Source of the DNA: Christensenella tenuis
GTDB lineage: Bacteria; Bacillota; Clostridia; Christensenellales; Christensenellaceae
Reading direction: 5' to 3'
Length of the DNA: 64,000 nt
NCBI RefSeq assembly: GCF_014287795.1
Contig: NZ_JACOON010000007.1
Coordinates: 62,001-126,000, forward strand
In this document: piece by piece, positions 44,318-52,547 of the stretch
Numbering within the stretch: the stretch's first letter is position 1
Layout: each line of letters opens with the position of its first letter
Notes under the pieces: model-generated
What the model was told of the DNA's origin: nothing
What the model saw: the letters and a program-made list of their open reading frames with translations, nothing else
Databases searched by the model: none
Position numbers and translations under genes: made by a program

Positions 44318-45676
44318 TTATAAATTGCCGATTTCTTCCCTGCAAATTTCCACCCACCGGGAAGCATTGCGCGGATTATTCCCAAGCGTATTATTGTCTT
44401 TCATGATTAGTTCGGGTATGCAGTCCCTGGAACAATCAAGCGCCCTTTTAATGGTTCCGCGCACTTCATCTTCATCCAGCACAGGCATCGCAAGCGGCGA
44501 CGGTATGGGCTTAAAGGAGGCGATATACCGGTCTCCAAGGTATTCCGGTACTTTCTCCCACTCGGCCCACGCCGAAATCGATACGCGGCGCAGGTTCGGA
44601 ATCTGCCTGACATATTGCCAGCGCGTCGTTGTGGATTCACAGCATCCAAAGCAGTTAAGACCGAAGCGCGCGGCGATTTCTTTGTGATAGGGGAAAATAA
44701 ATTCCCCATACATTTCCGCGCTGACTGTTGAGGTCTCCTGACTTTCCTCAAAGCCCCACATATCCTGTGTTGTAATCTTTTCGGGGGCGTTTGCCCAATT
44801 TGGCAGCTCATCCGTATATCCGAGGCCTCCGGAGCCGACGTATGCTCCTTCAGTGTTGAGGGCAAGCAGGCCTTCTTCCTCGAAACGGTCGAGTTTCTTC
44901 ATGATTCCATCCGTCATCAGGCGCATCGTTTTGTGCATATAATCCGGCTCTAAAATAAAGTCACAGAGGAAATTCTCAAGGCCGCGAAGCATGATATAAT
45001 CGACTGTCATGCCCATAGACCACCACCACACCGGGCGGCGGCGTACTGTGAGTATCCCATCAAACACCTCATGCGCGAGGGCAAGCACCCGATCGGATTC
45101 TTCCCAGTCAATCTCTATTTCCGGATAATGGATTTTAGGGAAATCCTTTTCATAATCCTGCAGGGGAGCGACAATTTTATATGCTCCCGCATTTTCACCG
45201 CCTTCTTTTTTGAGGTCAAGGCCCCATCCGTTGTCAGTAAATGAATAATGCACGTCAAAATACGGCTCTATGACCTTATCGTCCTTCAAATGTTCATGCC
45301 AGTAGATCAGCTTTAAAAGGTGCATCTCCCATACGCGTGCCATATTGTCATGACACTGGAGTTCTTTTGTTGTCACCAGCTCATTCCATCCATTTTCCGG
45401 ATCGATAAACACTACCGGCTGTTTGGTTTTGAGATCGTTGTGCGCGGTCCAGAGCTTTATCTTTTCTTTCTGGATAGGCAGGGCCGCAATCTCCGCCACA
45501 CGCGACCCCAGCGCACGCAGACGTTCTATTTCATCCGCGTCAAATGCGAACTTTGTCCCCATTGCCTTAATGGGCGGGAATCCTGTTGAAAGATGTTCCT
45601 TCGCCGGATCCCACGTTGAGGCGCCGCTGTTGGCGGCAGAGAGGACGCTGCTGACTTTCGTATCCTTATCGCTCAT
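44318..45676 (-). CDS. Uroporphyrinogen-decarboxylase-like protein
   Basis: A 452-residue protein of the UroD/methyltransferase-like TIM-barrel superfamily. I base this on the general layout and on GCCESTTTRW near residue 345, followed by a strand RRVSISAWAEW typical of that fold's C-terminal half. No haem-synthesis genes are nearby, and UroD-like proteins with Cys-rich GCC motifs in sugar operons are of unknown function; some relatives are corrinoid or thiol methyltransferases. It lies between a permease gene and the isomerase-like pair. AAGGAAAGG precedes the ATG. I cannot state a reaction. Confidence 0.6.
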   Translation of the reverse strand: MSDKDTKVSSVLSAANSGASTWDPAKEHLSTGFPPIKAMGTKFAFDADEIERLRALGSRVAEIAALPIQKEKIKLWTAHNDLKTKQPVVFIDPENGWNELVTTKELQCHDNMARVWEMHLLKLIYWHEHLKDDKVIEPYFDVHYSFTDNGWGLDLKKEGGENAGAYKIVAPLQDYEKDFPKIHYPEIEIDWEESDRVLALAHEVFDGILTVRRRPVWWWSMGMTVDYIMLRGLENFLCDFILEPDYMHKTMRLMTDGIMKKLDRFEEEGLLALNTEGAYVGSGGLGYTDELPNWANAPEKITTQDMWGFEESQETSTVSAEMYGEFIFPYHKEIAARFGLNCFGCCESTTTRWQYVRQIPNLRRVSISAWAEWEKVPEYLGDRYIASFKPIPSPLAMPVLDEDEVRGTIKRALDCSRDCIPELIMKDNNTLGNNPRNASRWVEICREEIGNL

Positions 45677-45691
45677 ACTATTTTCCTTTCC

Positions 45692-46666
45692 TTATTCCGG
45701 ATTTCCCACAGTAACCGGTTCTTCGTCGCTGCCTTTTTTACGCGAGGGAAGCGCGTCCATAATGACTACCACAACTACGATTGCGCCCTGAATCAGCTGC
45801 TGCATATAGGTATACACATTGATATATGTGAATATCTGGAGCAGCATGCCAATAAACAGCATGCCGAGCAGTGTGCGCACGGCGCTTCCCCGGCCGCCCG
45901 CAAGGCTCGTCCCGCCCAGAACTGCCGCTGAAACGACATACAAGGCGACGTCGGAACCATAGAGCGGCGAACCTGCCTGCAGTCTGCAGGTGAGCAGTGT
46001 GCCCGCAAGAGCCGCCGCGCCGCCGAGAATAGCAAACAGGCTGAACTTGATAAACCGGACATTAATGCCTGCATACTGCGCTACGTCGTAATTTCCCCCC
46101 GTTGCAAACACATTCCTGCCATATTTTGTTTTACGCAGGACGAGCTCTGTCAAGATCACGCAGCCAAAGAAAATCATAACTGTGACCGTAATGCCTCCCA
46201 CATTTCCCATGGCAAGCTGGCGTGCGCTCTCGTTGACGGCCGGCATGGGCATGCCGTCGCAAAACGTCAGCATGATCCCCTTGATTGCAATCATGGTTGC
46301 AAGTGTCACAATAAAGGCGTTAATTTTGGTGATTGCCACAAAGAAGCCGTTGATACAGCCGATTCCCACACCGATCAGCGTCACGACGACGATCGTAAGC
46401 GGCAACCCGAGCGTTGGGAGCATCGCCGCAAACAAAAGCGTTGCGAGCGGCAGAATCGAGCTCACCGAAAGGTCGAATTCCCCGCCGATGATGGCAATGG
46501 TCATGGCACATGCCACAATTCCATAAATTGCCACCTGCGTCAGCAGCCCCGTAAGCGTGCTGTAGGCAAAGTAGTTGGGCGCGGCAAACGCCATAAAGAC
46601 CAGCAATATCCCGATGCCGATTACTACAATATTTTTTCTGCAAAACTGCGAAATTTTTTCTTTCAT
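45692..46666 (-). CDS. Sugar ABC transporter permease (second), RbsC family
   Basis: A 324-residue membrane protein with about nine or ten hydrophobic segments, GGEFDLSVSSIL and GGTSLAGGRGSAVR. It pairs with the other permease gene upstream (46677-47672), so this importer probably has a heterodimeric channel. The ATG at 46666 follows GAGGTGG; a GTG at 46675 is possible. The upstream gene's stop lies 10 bases before it. Confidence 0.9.
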   Translation of the reverse strand: MKEKISQFCRKNIVVIGIGILLVFMAFAAPNYFAYSTLTGLLTQVAIYGIVACAMTIAIIGGEFDLSVSSILPLATLLFAAMLPTLGLPLTIVVVTLIGVGIGCINGFFVAITKINAFIVTLATMIAIKGIMLTFCDGMPMPAVNESARQLAMGNVGGITVTVMIFFGCVILTELVLRKTKYGRNVFATGGNYDVAQYAGINVRFIKFSLFAILGGAAALAGTLLTCRLQAGSPLYGSDVALYVVSAAVLGGTSLAGGRGSAVRTLLGMLFIGMLLQIFTYINVYTYMQQLIQGAIVVVVVIMDALPSRKKGSDEEPVTVGNPE

Positions 46667-46676
46667 ACCATCCACC

Positions 46677-47672
46677 TCATACCGTGCGGGCTAGCATCTC
46701 GTTTTCGACGCGAATGCTCCGCTTGTCCATCAGCACTGCGACCATGATGATAATACCCTTCACGATCATCTGCTGATAGGAAGAAACGCCCATGACGTTG
46801 AGCGCATTTGTCAGGATGCCGAACATCAACACACCGATAACCGTCTTTGCCGCGCTGCCCGAACCTCCGCCCATGCGGGTGCCGCCCAAAACGACTGCCG
46901 CAATGGCATCGAGTTCGTATCCTTCTCCCTGGATAGGCGATGCGCTGGAAACACGCGAACACAGCATGACAGCACCAAGCGCGGTAAACAACCCTGCTAC
47001 CGTATAGACCAGCACGCGGAATTTTTTCACTTTAATGCCCGAAAGATGCGTCGCCTCGTCGTTGATCCCGAGGCAATAATTGATGCGCCCGAACGTCGTT
47101 TTACGCAGCACAAATTGTGCGGCGATAACGGCAACCACAAAGATTACCACCGTGATGGGAACAATGCCCCATGAGCCCTGCCCGATTTCCTTAAAATCCG
47201 CAAAGGCTGCCGCATTTACGTTTGCACCATTGGTCACGGTAAGGGCCAGCGAACCAAGCGCCGTCGCCATGCCGAACGTAATGATGAAGGCGCTGCCCAT
47301 CGTCCCGCCGGTAAGGGTAATGAAAATCCCGTTCAGTGTTCCGCATACCACGCCGACCGCAAGCGCAATCAGGATGGCAAGCGGCGTTCCCACGAGCGGA
47401 ATCATGATAACGCATACCACGCCGCACAAAGACAAAATAGAACCCATGGAAAGGTCGACGCCGCCGGAGATAATGACAAACGTCATGCCGATGGCCAGCA
47501 TTCCCGTTGCCGAAACCTGTTTTAAAATATTCAGGATATTCTGCCCTGTCAGGAATGCAGGGGAAATGATTCCCGCTACAATAATGATAGCCGCCAAAAC
47601 GAACAGAATACCGTATTTGCTGATAATGAGGTCAAATTTCCCTCTTTTTTTGGAAACTGTTTTTTCTCCCAC
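46677..47672 (-). CDS. Sugar ABC transporter permease (first), RbsC family
   Basis: A 331-residue permease with GGVDLSMGSIL and GGTRMGGGSGSAAK. The start is GTG 47672 after AGGGGG. It follows the ATPase gene by 13 bases and precedes the second permease gene closely. It should import the sugar used by the L-xylulose pathway. Confidence 0.9.
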   Translation of the reverse strand: MGEKTVSKKRGKFDLIISKYGILFVLAAIIIVAGIISPAFLTGQNILNILKQVSATGMLAIGMTFVIISGGVDLSMGSILSLCGVVCVIMIPLVGTPLAILIALAVGVVCGTLNGIFITLTGGTMGSAFIITFGMATALGSLALTVTNGANVNAAAFADFKEIGQGSWGIVPITVVIFVVAVIAAQFVLRKTTFGRINYCLGINDEATHLSGIKVKKFRVLVYTVAGLFTALGAVMLCSRVSSASPIQGEGYELDAIAAVVLGGTRMGGGSGSAAKTVIGVLMFGILTNALNVMGVSSYQQMIVKGIIIMVAVLMDKRSIRVENEMLARTV

Positions 47673-47685
47673 TGTTAAAGCCCCC

Positions 47686-49170
47686 TTAATTGATCGCGTG
47701 TTTTAACACGTTTTCAGGAGTAATCTCCTCCCCGTTCAGTTCCGCGCAGATCTTTCCGTCATGCATTACCATGATCCTGTCGCTCATAGCGATAATCTCA
47801 TTCATTTCGGAAGAAATCAGGATAATTGATTTTCCCTGCGCCACGAGCTCGTTCATAAGCATGTAAATTTCATACTTGGCGCCCACATCGATACCGCGCG
47901 TTGGTTCGTCGAGTATAAAGATATCCGCGTCGGAAAACAGCCATTTTGCGATGACAACCTTTTGTTGGTTGCCGCCGGACAGGAAATATACGCGCTGTGT
48001 CACCGACGGGGCCTTAATTTTCAAAGAATCAAAATATCCCTTTGCGACATCCTTTTCCTTTTTCTTATTGATAAGATTTCCTTTGGACATTACTTTCTTG
48101 AGCTTTACAAGGCTGATATTTTCGGTGATGGGAAGCTCGAGGAGCAGCCCCTGCTTTTTGCGGTCTTCAGGGAGCAGGGCAATTCCCTCTCCTTTGGCCT
48201 CCATTGGGCTTTTTATATGGACCTGCTTTCCGTTGAGTTCAATGCTGCCCGCTGTCATTTGATCCGCTCCAAACAAAAGCCGCATCGTCTCTGTACGTCC
48301 CGCCCCAACGAGGCCTGCAAATCCGAGGATTTCACCGCGGCGCAATTCAAAGGAAACGTCCTGCACCCTGTCTCCGCGCCTGAGCCCTTTCGCCCGGAGG
48401 ATGACATCCCCGATTTTTTTCTCCCTCTTCGGGAATTCCTGATCGAGTTTTCGTCCAACCATCATTTCAATAATTTGTTCCTTGTTTAAGTCTTCCACAT
48501 TCCCCGTATCGATGATCTTCCCGTCGCGGAGAACGGTCACTTTATCGCATATCTGAAAAATCTCTTCCAGCCGGTGAGAGATATAAATTACCGTGATTCC
48601 TCTTTTCTTTAAGTCTTCCACGATGTCAAACAGTTTTTTCAGCTCATTATCCGTAAGTACGGCGGACGGTTCATCCATGATGATAATCTTCGCATCAAAC
48701 GACATTGCTTTCGCAATCTCCGTCATCTGCATCTGTGCAACGCTCAGGGTTTCGACGGCTGCGCGTGGGTCGAGGTCATAATTCAATGATTTCAGCAGCT
48801 TTTCCGCCTCTTTGTAGATGCTTTTCCAATCGATCATTTTTTTCTTTCCGCCAAGCCTTCCGATAAAAATATTTTCGGCAACGCTCAGGGTATCTACCAG
48901 ATTGAATTCCTGAAAAATAATGGATACGCCGTTTCTCTGGGCGTCCAGCGGGTTTTTGATGGAAACTTTTTTTCCACTGATGTAAATTTCCCCTTGGTCA
49001 GCGGAATAAACACCGTTTATAATTTTCATGAGTGTGGATTTTCCTGCGCCATTTTCGCCAACAAGCGCATGGACTTCTCCTTCCCCTACGGAAAAAGTCA
49101 CATCGTCAAGAGCCATAACCCCCGGAAAACTTTTACTAATATGTTTCATTTCGAGCGCCGTGTTTGCCAC
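47686..49170 (-). CDS. Sugar ABC transporter ATP-binding protein, RbsA family
   Basis: A 494-residue double ATPase with canonical first-half Walker A (GENGAGKST), signature LSVAQMQ, Walker B IIIMDEPSAVL and switch His in YISHRLEEI. The second half has GAGRTE, LSGGNQQK and FILDEPTRGID. It powers the importer whose binding protein is encoded upstream and whose two permeases follow. The start is GTG 49170 after GGGAGGG. A stem-loop lies just upstream. Confidence 0.93.
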   Translation of the reverse strand: MANTALEMKHISKSFPGVMALDDVTFSVGEGEVHALVGENGAGKSTLMKIINGVYSADQGEIYISGKKVSIKNPLDAQRNGVSIIFQEFNLVDTLSVAENIFIGRLGGKKKMIDWKSIYKEAEKLLKSLNYDLDPRAAVETLSVAQMQMTEIAKAMSFDAKIIIMDEPSAVLTDNELKKLFDIVEDLKKRGITVIYISHRLEEIFQICDKVTVLRDGKIIDTGNVEDLNKEQIIEMMVGRKLDQEFPKREKKIGDVILRAKGLRRGDRVQDVSFELRRGEILGFAGLVGAGRTETMRLLFGADQMTAGSIELNGKQVHIKSPMEAKGEGIALLPEDRKKQGLLLELPITENISLVKLKKVMSKGNLINKKKEKDVAKGYFDSLKIKAPSVTQRVYFLSGGNQQKVVIAKWLFSDADIFILDEPTRGIDVGAKYEIYMLMNELVAQGKSIILISSEMNEIIAMSDRIMVMHDGKICAELNGEEITPENVLKHAIN

Positions 49171-49193
49171 TTTAAGCCCTCCCTTTCCTTTTT

Positions 49194-49215
49194 GGGGAGC
49201 GCATCCGCGCCCCCC
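49194..49215 (-). other. Stem-loop between binding protein and ATPase genes
   Basis: GGGG and GCGC blocks (49194-49202) pair with GCGC and CCCC blocks (49207-49215). It occupies the same place as the stem-loops at 23360 and 59793 in the other two importers. There is no poly-U, so stabilisation of the upstream mRNA is more likely than termination. Confidence 0.65.
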
Positions 49216-49254
49216 AAAACCATTCTCAGATTATCCTTTGACCATTTTTGAGGA

Positions 49255-50289
49255 CTATTCATTATAGCCGTGGTCGATTTCCTCACAGTTTTCTTTTGTT
49301 ACAGGCAGGCATTCCGTCATGTACCATTCTTCAACTTCCTTGCCGTTGATTACGTCCATAGCCACATCGAGGGCCGTCACACCTTCCCAAGAAGGAGACT
49401 GTGTGCAGGTTCCGAACAATTCCCCGGCGAGCAGCGCTTCCTTGGATGCATCGCCCATATATCCGAGGCCGAATACTTTGATCTGATCCATTTTACCGGC
49501 AGCCTTGATTGCCTCGATTGCGCCAAGTGCCATAGTGTCATCCTGTGCGTAGATGATAGAAAGATCGGGGTACGCAGTGATAAGGTCGTCTGTTGCAGAC
49601 ATTGCTTTCGCTTTATCCCACTCGCAGATTTTCTGGTCCACGATTTCAATGTTGGAACCCTCGACCGCTTTCTTGAAGCCTTCCGTCCTGTAGATCTGTG
49701 CCTCCTGGCCAGCTACGCCTTCAAGGATCGCGCATTTTCCCCCATCCGGAATCTGCTCCACGGCCAGCTTTCCGACGACTTCACCTTCATATCCCGGATC
49801 GCAGCAAATAAGGGAATCCGTAAGCGGTTCTACTGAAGCATCCACGCGGGAGTTACAAATAATCAGCGGAATTTCCGCATCCGTAATCGCCTGTACGATG
49901 GAAACCGATCCAGCCATATCTACCGGCGTCAGGATGATCGCATCGATATCGCCCTGGTCAATCAGGGACAGTGCCTGATCGTACATTACCTGGTTGTCCA
50001 TTTTTCCATCCAGAATTTGCAGGTCAACGCCCAGCTCCTTTGCATGATCCGTCATCGCCGTATCGAGATAGCCAAAATACGGTGCGGTCAGCAGGCCGTT
50101 CAGATAGACAATTTTTGTCGTTCCCTCTGCAGCAGGCTCGCTGCTTTCCTCTTCCGCCGGAGCCGCGGCCGAAGAAGATTCTTCCGCTGGGGCAGCGCTG
50201 TCACTGGGCTCCGCTGCCGGAGCCGCGCACGATGCAAGAATCGCAACCGACATCAGGACACAAAGTACAACCACTAACATTTTTTTCAT
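49255..50289 (-). CDS. Sugar ABC transporter substrate-binding lipoprotein
   Basis: A 344-residue precursor with a lipoprotein signal (lipobox ILASC, Cys21), an Ala/Glu/Ser-rich tether (about 22-57) and a type I periplasmic-binding fold: IVYLNGLLTAPYFGYL, IILTPVDMAG, PLIICNSRVD, and a hinge near IIYAQDDTMALGAIEAIKAAG. It delivers the sugar to the two-permease importer. The first ATG follows GGAGG. The mutarotase gene just before it suggests a ligand that exists in alpha/beta pyranose forms, such as L-rhamnose, L-lyxose or a related aldose. Confidence 0.9.
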   Translation of the reverse strand: MKKMLVVVLCVLMSVAILASCAAPAAEPSDSAAPAEESSSAAAPAEEESSEPAAEGTTKIVYLNGLLTAPYFGYLDTAMTDHAKELGVDLQILDGKMDNQVMYDQALSLIDQGDIDAIILTPVDMAGSVSIVQAITDAEIPLIICNSRVDASVEPLTDSLICCDPGYEGEVVGKLAVEQIPDGGKCAILEGVAGQEAQIYRTEGFKKAVEGSNIEIVDQKICEWDKAKAMSATDDLITAYPDLSIIYAQDDTMALGAIEAIKAAGKMDQIKVFGLGYMGDASKEALLAGELFGTCTQSPSWEGVTALDVAMDVINGKEVEEWYMTECLPVTKENCEEIDHGYNE

Positions 50290-50343
50290 TACTTTTTCCT
50301 CCGATTCTATTTTTCTCCCTATTCCAGGGAAATTTTAAACCCT

Positions 50344-50703
50344 TTAATGTTCTTCGAATTTTCCGGCAAGCTGTTGGTTGAGGTCGAAAACTTTACGCAG
50401 TCCGTCCGCATTGTCCACCGCTTTTCCAGTTTCATCAGCGAAGGGGGAAACGGCGATGAAATCCGCCACAAATTCCAGCCATTTTTTCCCCACTTCGCTT
50501 CTTCCGAATTTTTCAAGGTAAATTTCCATATCTTCGCACTCTACAAACACAAGCGCTTTATTATCCAAAATAAAAATCGTTTCTTCTTTTGTCCCGGCAT
50601 CCTTCAGGCAATGCAGGAGTTCATCCCACGGGTTTAGGTGGGCATCAATATATTCCTGCAGCCTTTCCGGCTTTATCTCGTTGACCATACAATATTTTTT
50701 CAT
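50344..50703 (-). CDS. rhaM: L-rhamnose mutarotase-like protein
   Basis: A 119-residue single-domain alpha/beta-barrel-like protein of the RhaM (DUF718) family, which interconverts the alpha and beta anomers of L-rhamnose. The start KKYCMVNEIKPERLQEYIDAH and the later SEVGKKWLEFVADFIAVSP correspond to conserved regions of the family. ATG 50703 follows AAAGGGGA; the longer frame to 50784 adds a basic stretch not seen in the family. It is the first gene of the operon. L-lyxose has the same ring configuration as L-rhamnose without the methyl carbon, so a RhaM protein could serve it too. Confidence 0.83.
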   Translation of the reverse strand: MKKYCMVNEIKPERLQEYIDAHLNPWDELLHCLKDAGTKEETIFILDNKALVFVECEDMEIYLEKFGRSEVGKKWLEFVADFIAVSPFADETGKAVDNADGLRKVFDLNQQLAGKFEEH

Positions 50704-51075
50704 TCCCCTTTGCCCCGCCATCCGCGGGGCGCTCCTTTCCAAAATTGTGAACTTTCGTTCTTTTTTAGACCGTTTTTCTTGCAAGTAAAACGTTTAATTA
50801 ATGGCGGCATATTTCCTGAAACCTAAAAATGCACTGCCATAAAATCCATTTTCTTTTGCTTTTACTGAAATTTTCGCTAAAATTATGCTAAAAATTGCTG
50901 TGTAGGCCGTCCGTTTCCGTCTAACAATATGCCAGTGGCGATGGCAATTTTGAGTTTAATTGTTAAACGTTTAACTTCTATCCGAAAAACTCTTGTTTAT
51001 GCATTTAATAATATCATCTGAATTTATTTTGTCAATAGTCTTTTTTAGAATTTTCTAAATTTTTTATTTCCGGAT
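50704..51075 (-). promoter_or_regulatory. Promoter, leader and LacI operators of the L-xylulose operon
   Basis: On the minus strand TTGACA (51030-51035) and TATTAT (51008-51013) are 16 bases apart. The perfect 14-base palindrome GTTAAACGTTTAAC (50962-50975) lies about 25-40 bases into the transcript, a roadblock position. A near copy, TAAAACGTTTAA (about 50786-50797), lies about 170 bases further into the leader. Central CG with AT flanks is the LacI-family style, and the operon ends in a LacI gene. The leader before rhaM is about 300 bases and holds no other gene or riboswitch that I recognise. Confidence 0.75.
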
Positions 51076-52218
51076 TTAATCCATCATGCGTTTGCGCCCT
51101 GCGGAAAGCGCTAATATAAGCCCAGCCGCGGCGAGTCCTGCAATAACGAGAAACCCTGCCTCATAAGAAAATTTATCAGCGAAAATTCCCAGCAGCACTG
51201 GTCCCAGGGCCGATCCTATACTATACAGCGCCTGGTAGAGCCCCATACCCGCAGCTTTTTGATTGGGCTTTAGGTGGCGTACTGCGTTTGCCATAAAAAT
51301 AGCCGTAAGCGAAGCATAGCCAAGACCTCCGATGAATTGCACGGCCATAAGCAGCGGAATGCTGTGGATAAACGGAACCGCAGCCGCATATCCGCCGAGA
51401 ATCAGAAAGCCAACCACCGTCATGCGCGTATTGCCAAGCTTTATTCCCGCCTTCGTGGTGATGAAGATTGAACCCAAGACGGACGCCGCAATAAACAGGG
51501 CGCTCGCTATCCCAGTTTCTATGCCATTGGCCCCAATATCCTGCGCGATTTTTGGGGTAAAAGAAAATGCCGTCGCAAATACGATGGCTTTCACAAGAAT
51601 ACATAAAACAGAAGAAAGCAAAAGCTCCTTGTTTTTGATAATTACAAGCAAATCGTCTTTTTTGATCGTTACTTTTTTTGCCGGGGCTTCTTTTACGAAA
51701 AGCGAGGCGATTACGCCCGCGGCCCCAATGAGAAAGCTCACCAGAAACAGGGAGCGCATTCCTGACTTTTGGTACAAAAAGCCGCCGGTCAGAAACGCGG
51801 CAAAAATTCCCGCTTCTACTACGGCGCCGATTGTCCCCATGGCGCGGCTCGTTTCATTTTTTCCATAGTATTTTGCGTATAATACCGTAAATGCAACATA
51901 CATCGTGCTCGAAAACCCGGAGACTATATTGCCGACAAACAGCATGATTGGATTGGGAAAGAAATACATTAGAACAGCGGCAAGCGCGGCAAACAGCATG
52001 CCCAGTATAATAAACGGTTTTTGTCTTCCCAGCGTATCCGATTTTATGCCTACCGGGAAACGAAGCACAAGCTGCGTAAAGGAATGCATACCAAAAATAA
52101 TCCCCGCAATCGTCGCCGATACGCCAAGCGAAATCAAGAACGGCGTGAGGAATGGAATATATAAATATAAAGAAAACCAGAAAACACCGGTCACGACGAG
52201 CAATTGCACTTTCTTCAA
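51076..52218 (-). CDS. Major facilitator superfamily transporter
   Basis: A 380-residue membrane protein with twelve predicted hydrophobic segments in two halves of six, a loop-2/3 motif (RFPVGIKSDTLGRQKP) typical of MFS exporters, and an inter-half loop around KEAPAKKVTIKKDD. It is in the drug/sugar efflux-like branch, and the substrate is not predictable. The start is TTG 52218, because AAAGGAGG lies eight bases before it and the only upstream in-frame start adds a non-hydrophobic tail. It is divergent from the AMP-ligase gene and not clearly part of the sugar operon downstream. Confidence 0.85.
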   Translation of the reverse strand: MKKVQLLVVTGVFWFSLYLYIPFLTPFLISLGVSATIAGIIFGMHSFTQLVLRFPVGIKSDTLGRQKPFIILGMLFAALAAVLMYFFPNPIMLFVGNIVSGFSSTMYVAFTVLYAKYYGKNETSRAMGTIGAVVEAGIFAAFLTGGFLYQKSGMRSLFLVSFLIGAAGVIASLFVKEAPAKKVTIKKDDLLVIIKNKELLLSSVLCILVKAIVFATAFSFTPKIAQDIGANGIETGIASALFIAASVLGSIFITTKAGIKLGNTRMTVVGFLILGGYAAAVPFIHSIPLLMAVQFIGGLGYASLTAIFMANAVRHLKPNQKAAGMGLYQALYSIGSALGPVLLGIFADKFSYEAGFLVIAGLAAAGLILALSAGRKRMMD

Positions 52219-52322
52219 TCGGCCGTCCTCCTTTGAAGTATAAAATACCCGGTTTTCCGCGCTCCATAACACGCATAACCTATTTTTAATGAAACCGCAT
52301 ATGTGTTTTCACCAGCCTTATA

Positions 52323-52462
52323 TTCACAAAATCCGCTTTACCTGCTATAATAATTTAAATAAATCAATAAATACCGGTGCATAGAATGCACCAACGTTGT
52401 ATGCGGTGTGAAAGCGGGTTTACCGGAAAGCGCGGCCGTCGGCCGCCTGTATTTTCCGGTAA
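52323..52462 (+). promoter_or_regulatory. Promoter and structured leader of AMP-ligase operon
   Basis: TTCACA (52323-52328) and TATAAT (52346-52351) are 17 bases apart. The transcript starts with a GGTGCAT/ATGCACC hairpin (52376-52392). A long hairpin follows: TTACCGGAAA 52420-52429 with TTTCCGGTAA 52453-52462, and an inner GCGGCCG/CGGCCGC stem (52432-52446). The 190-base leader has no open gene. The structure may control expression of the TTG-started ligase gene. Confidence 0.55.
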
Positions 52463-52547
52463 ATATTTTCCGCTCTGCCATTCGGTTGCAAAGTATGCGC
52501 CGCGAAATTACAACAGCCTGTTAAAGAACAAACGAAGGAGAGACGTT

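Noticed and set aside
50704..51000. A riboswitch in the long rhaM leader
   Set aside because: I looked for conserved cores such as those of TPP, SAM, glycine or c-di-GMP riboswitches and found none; the visible elements are the LacI-type palindromes.
52377..52547. N-terminal extension of the AMP-ligase gene
   Set aside because: The extra 57 codons cover the leader hairpins, are rich in Arg and Cys and have no ribosome site, while TTG 52548 has a good one.
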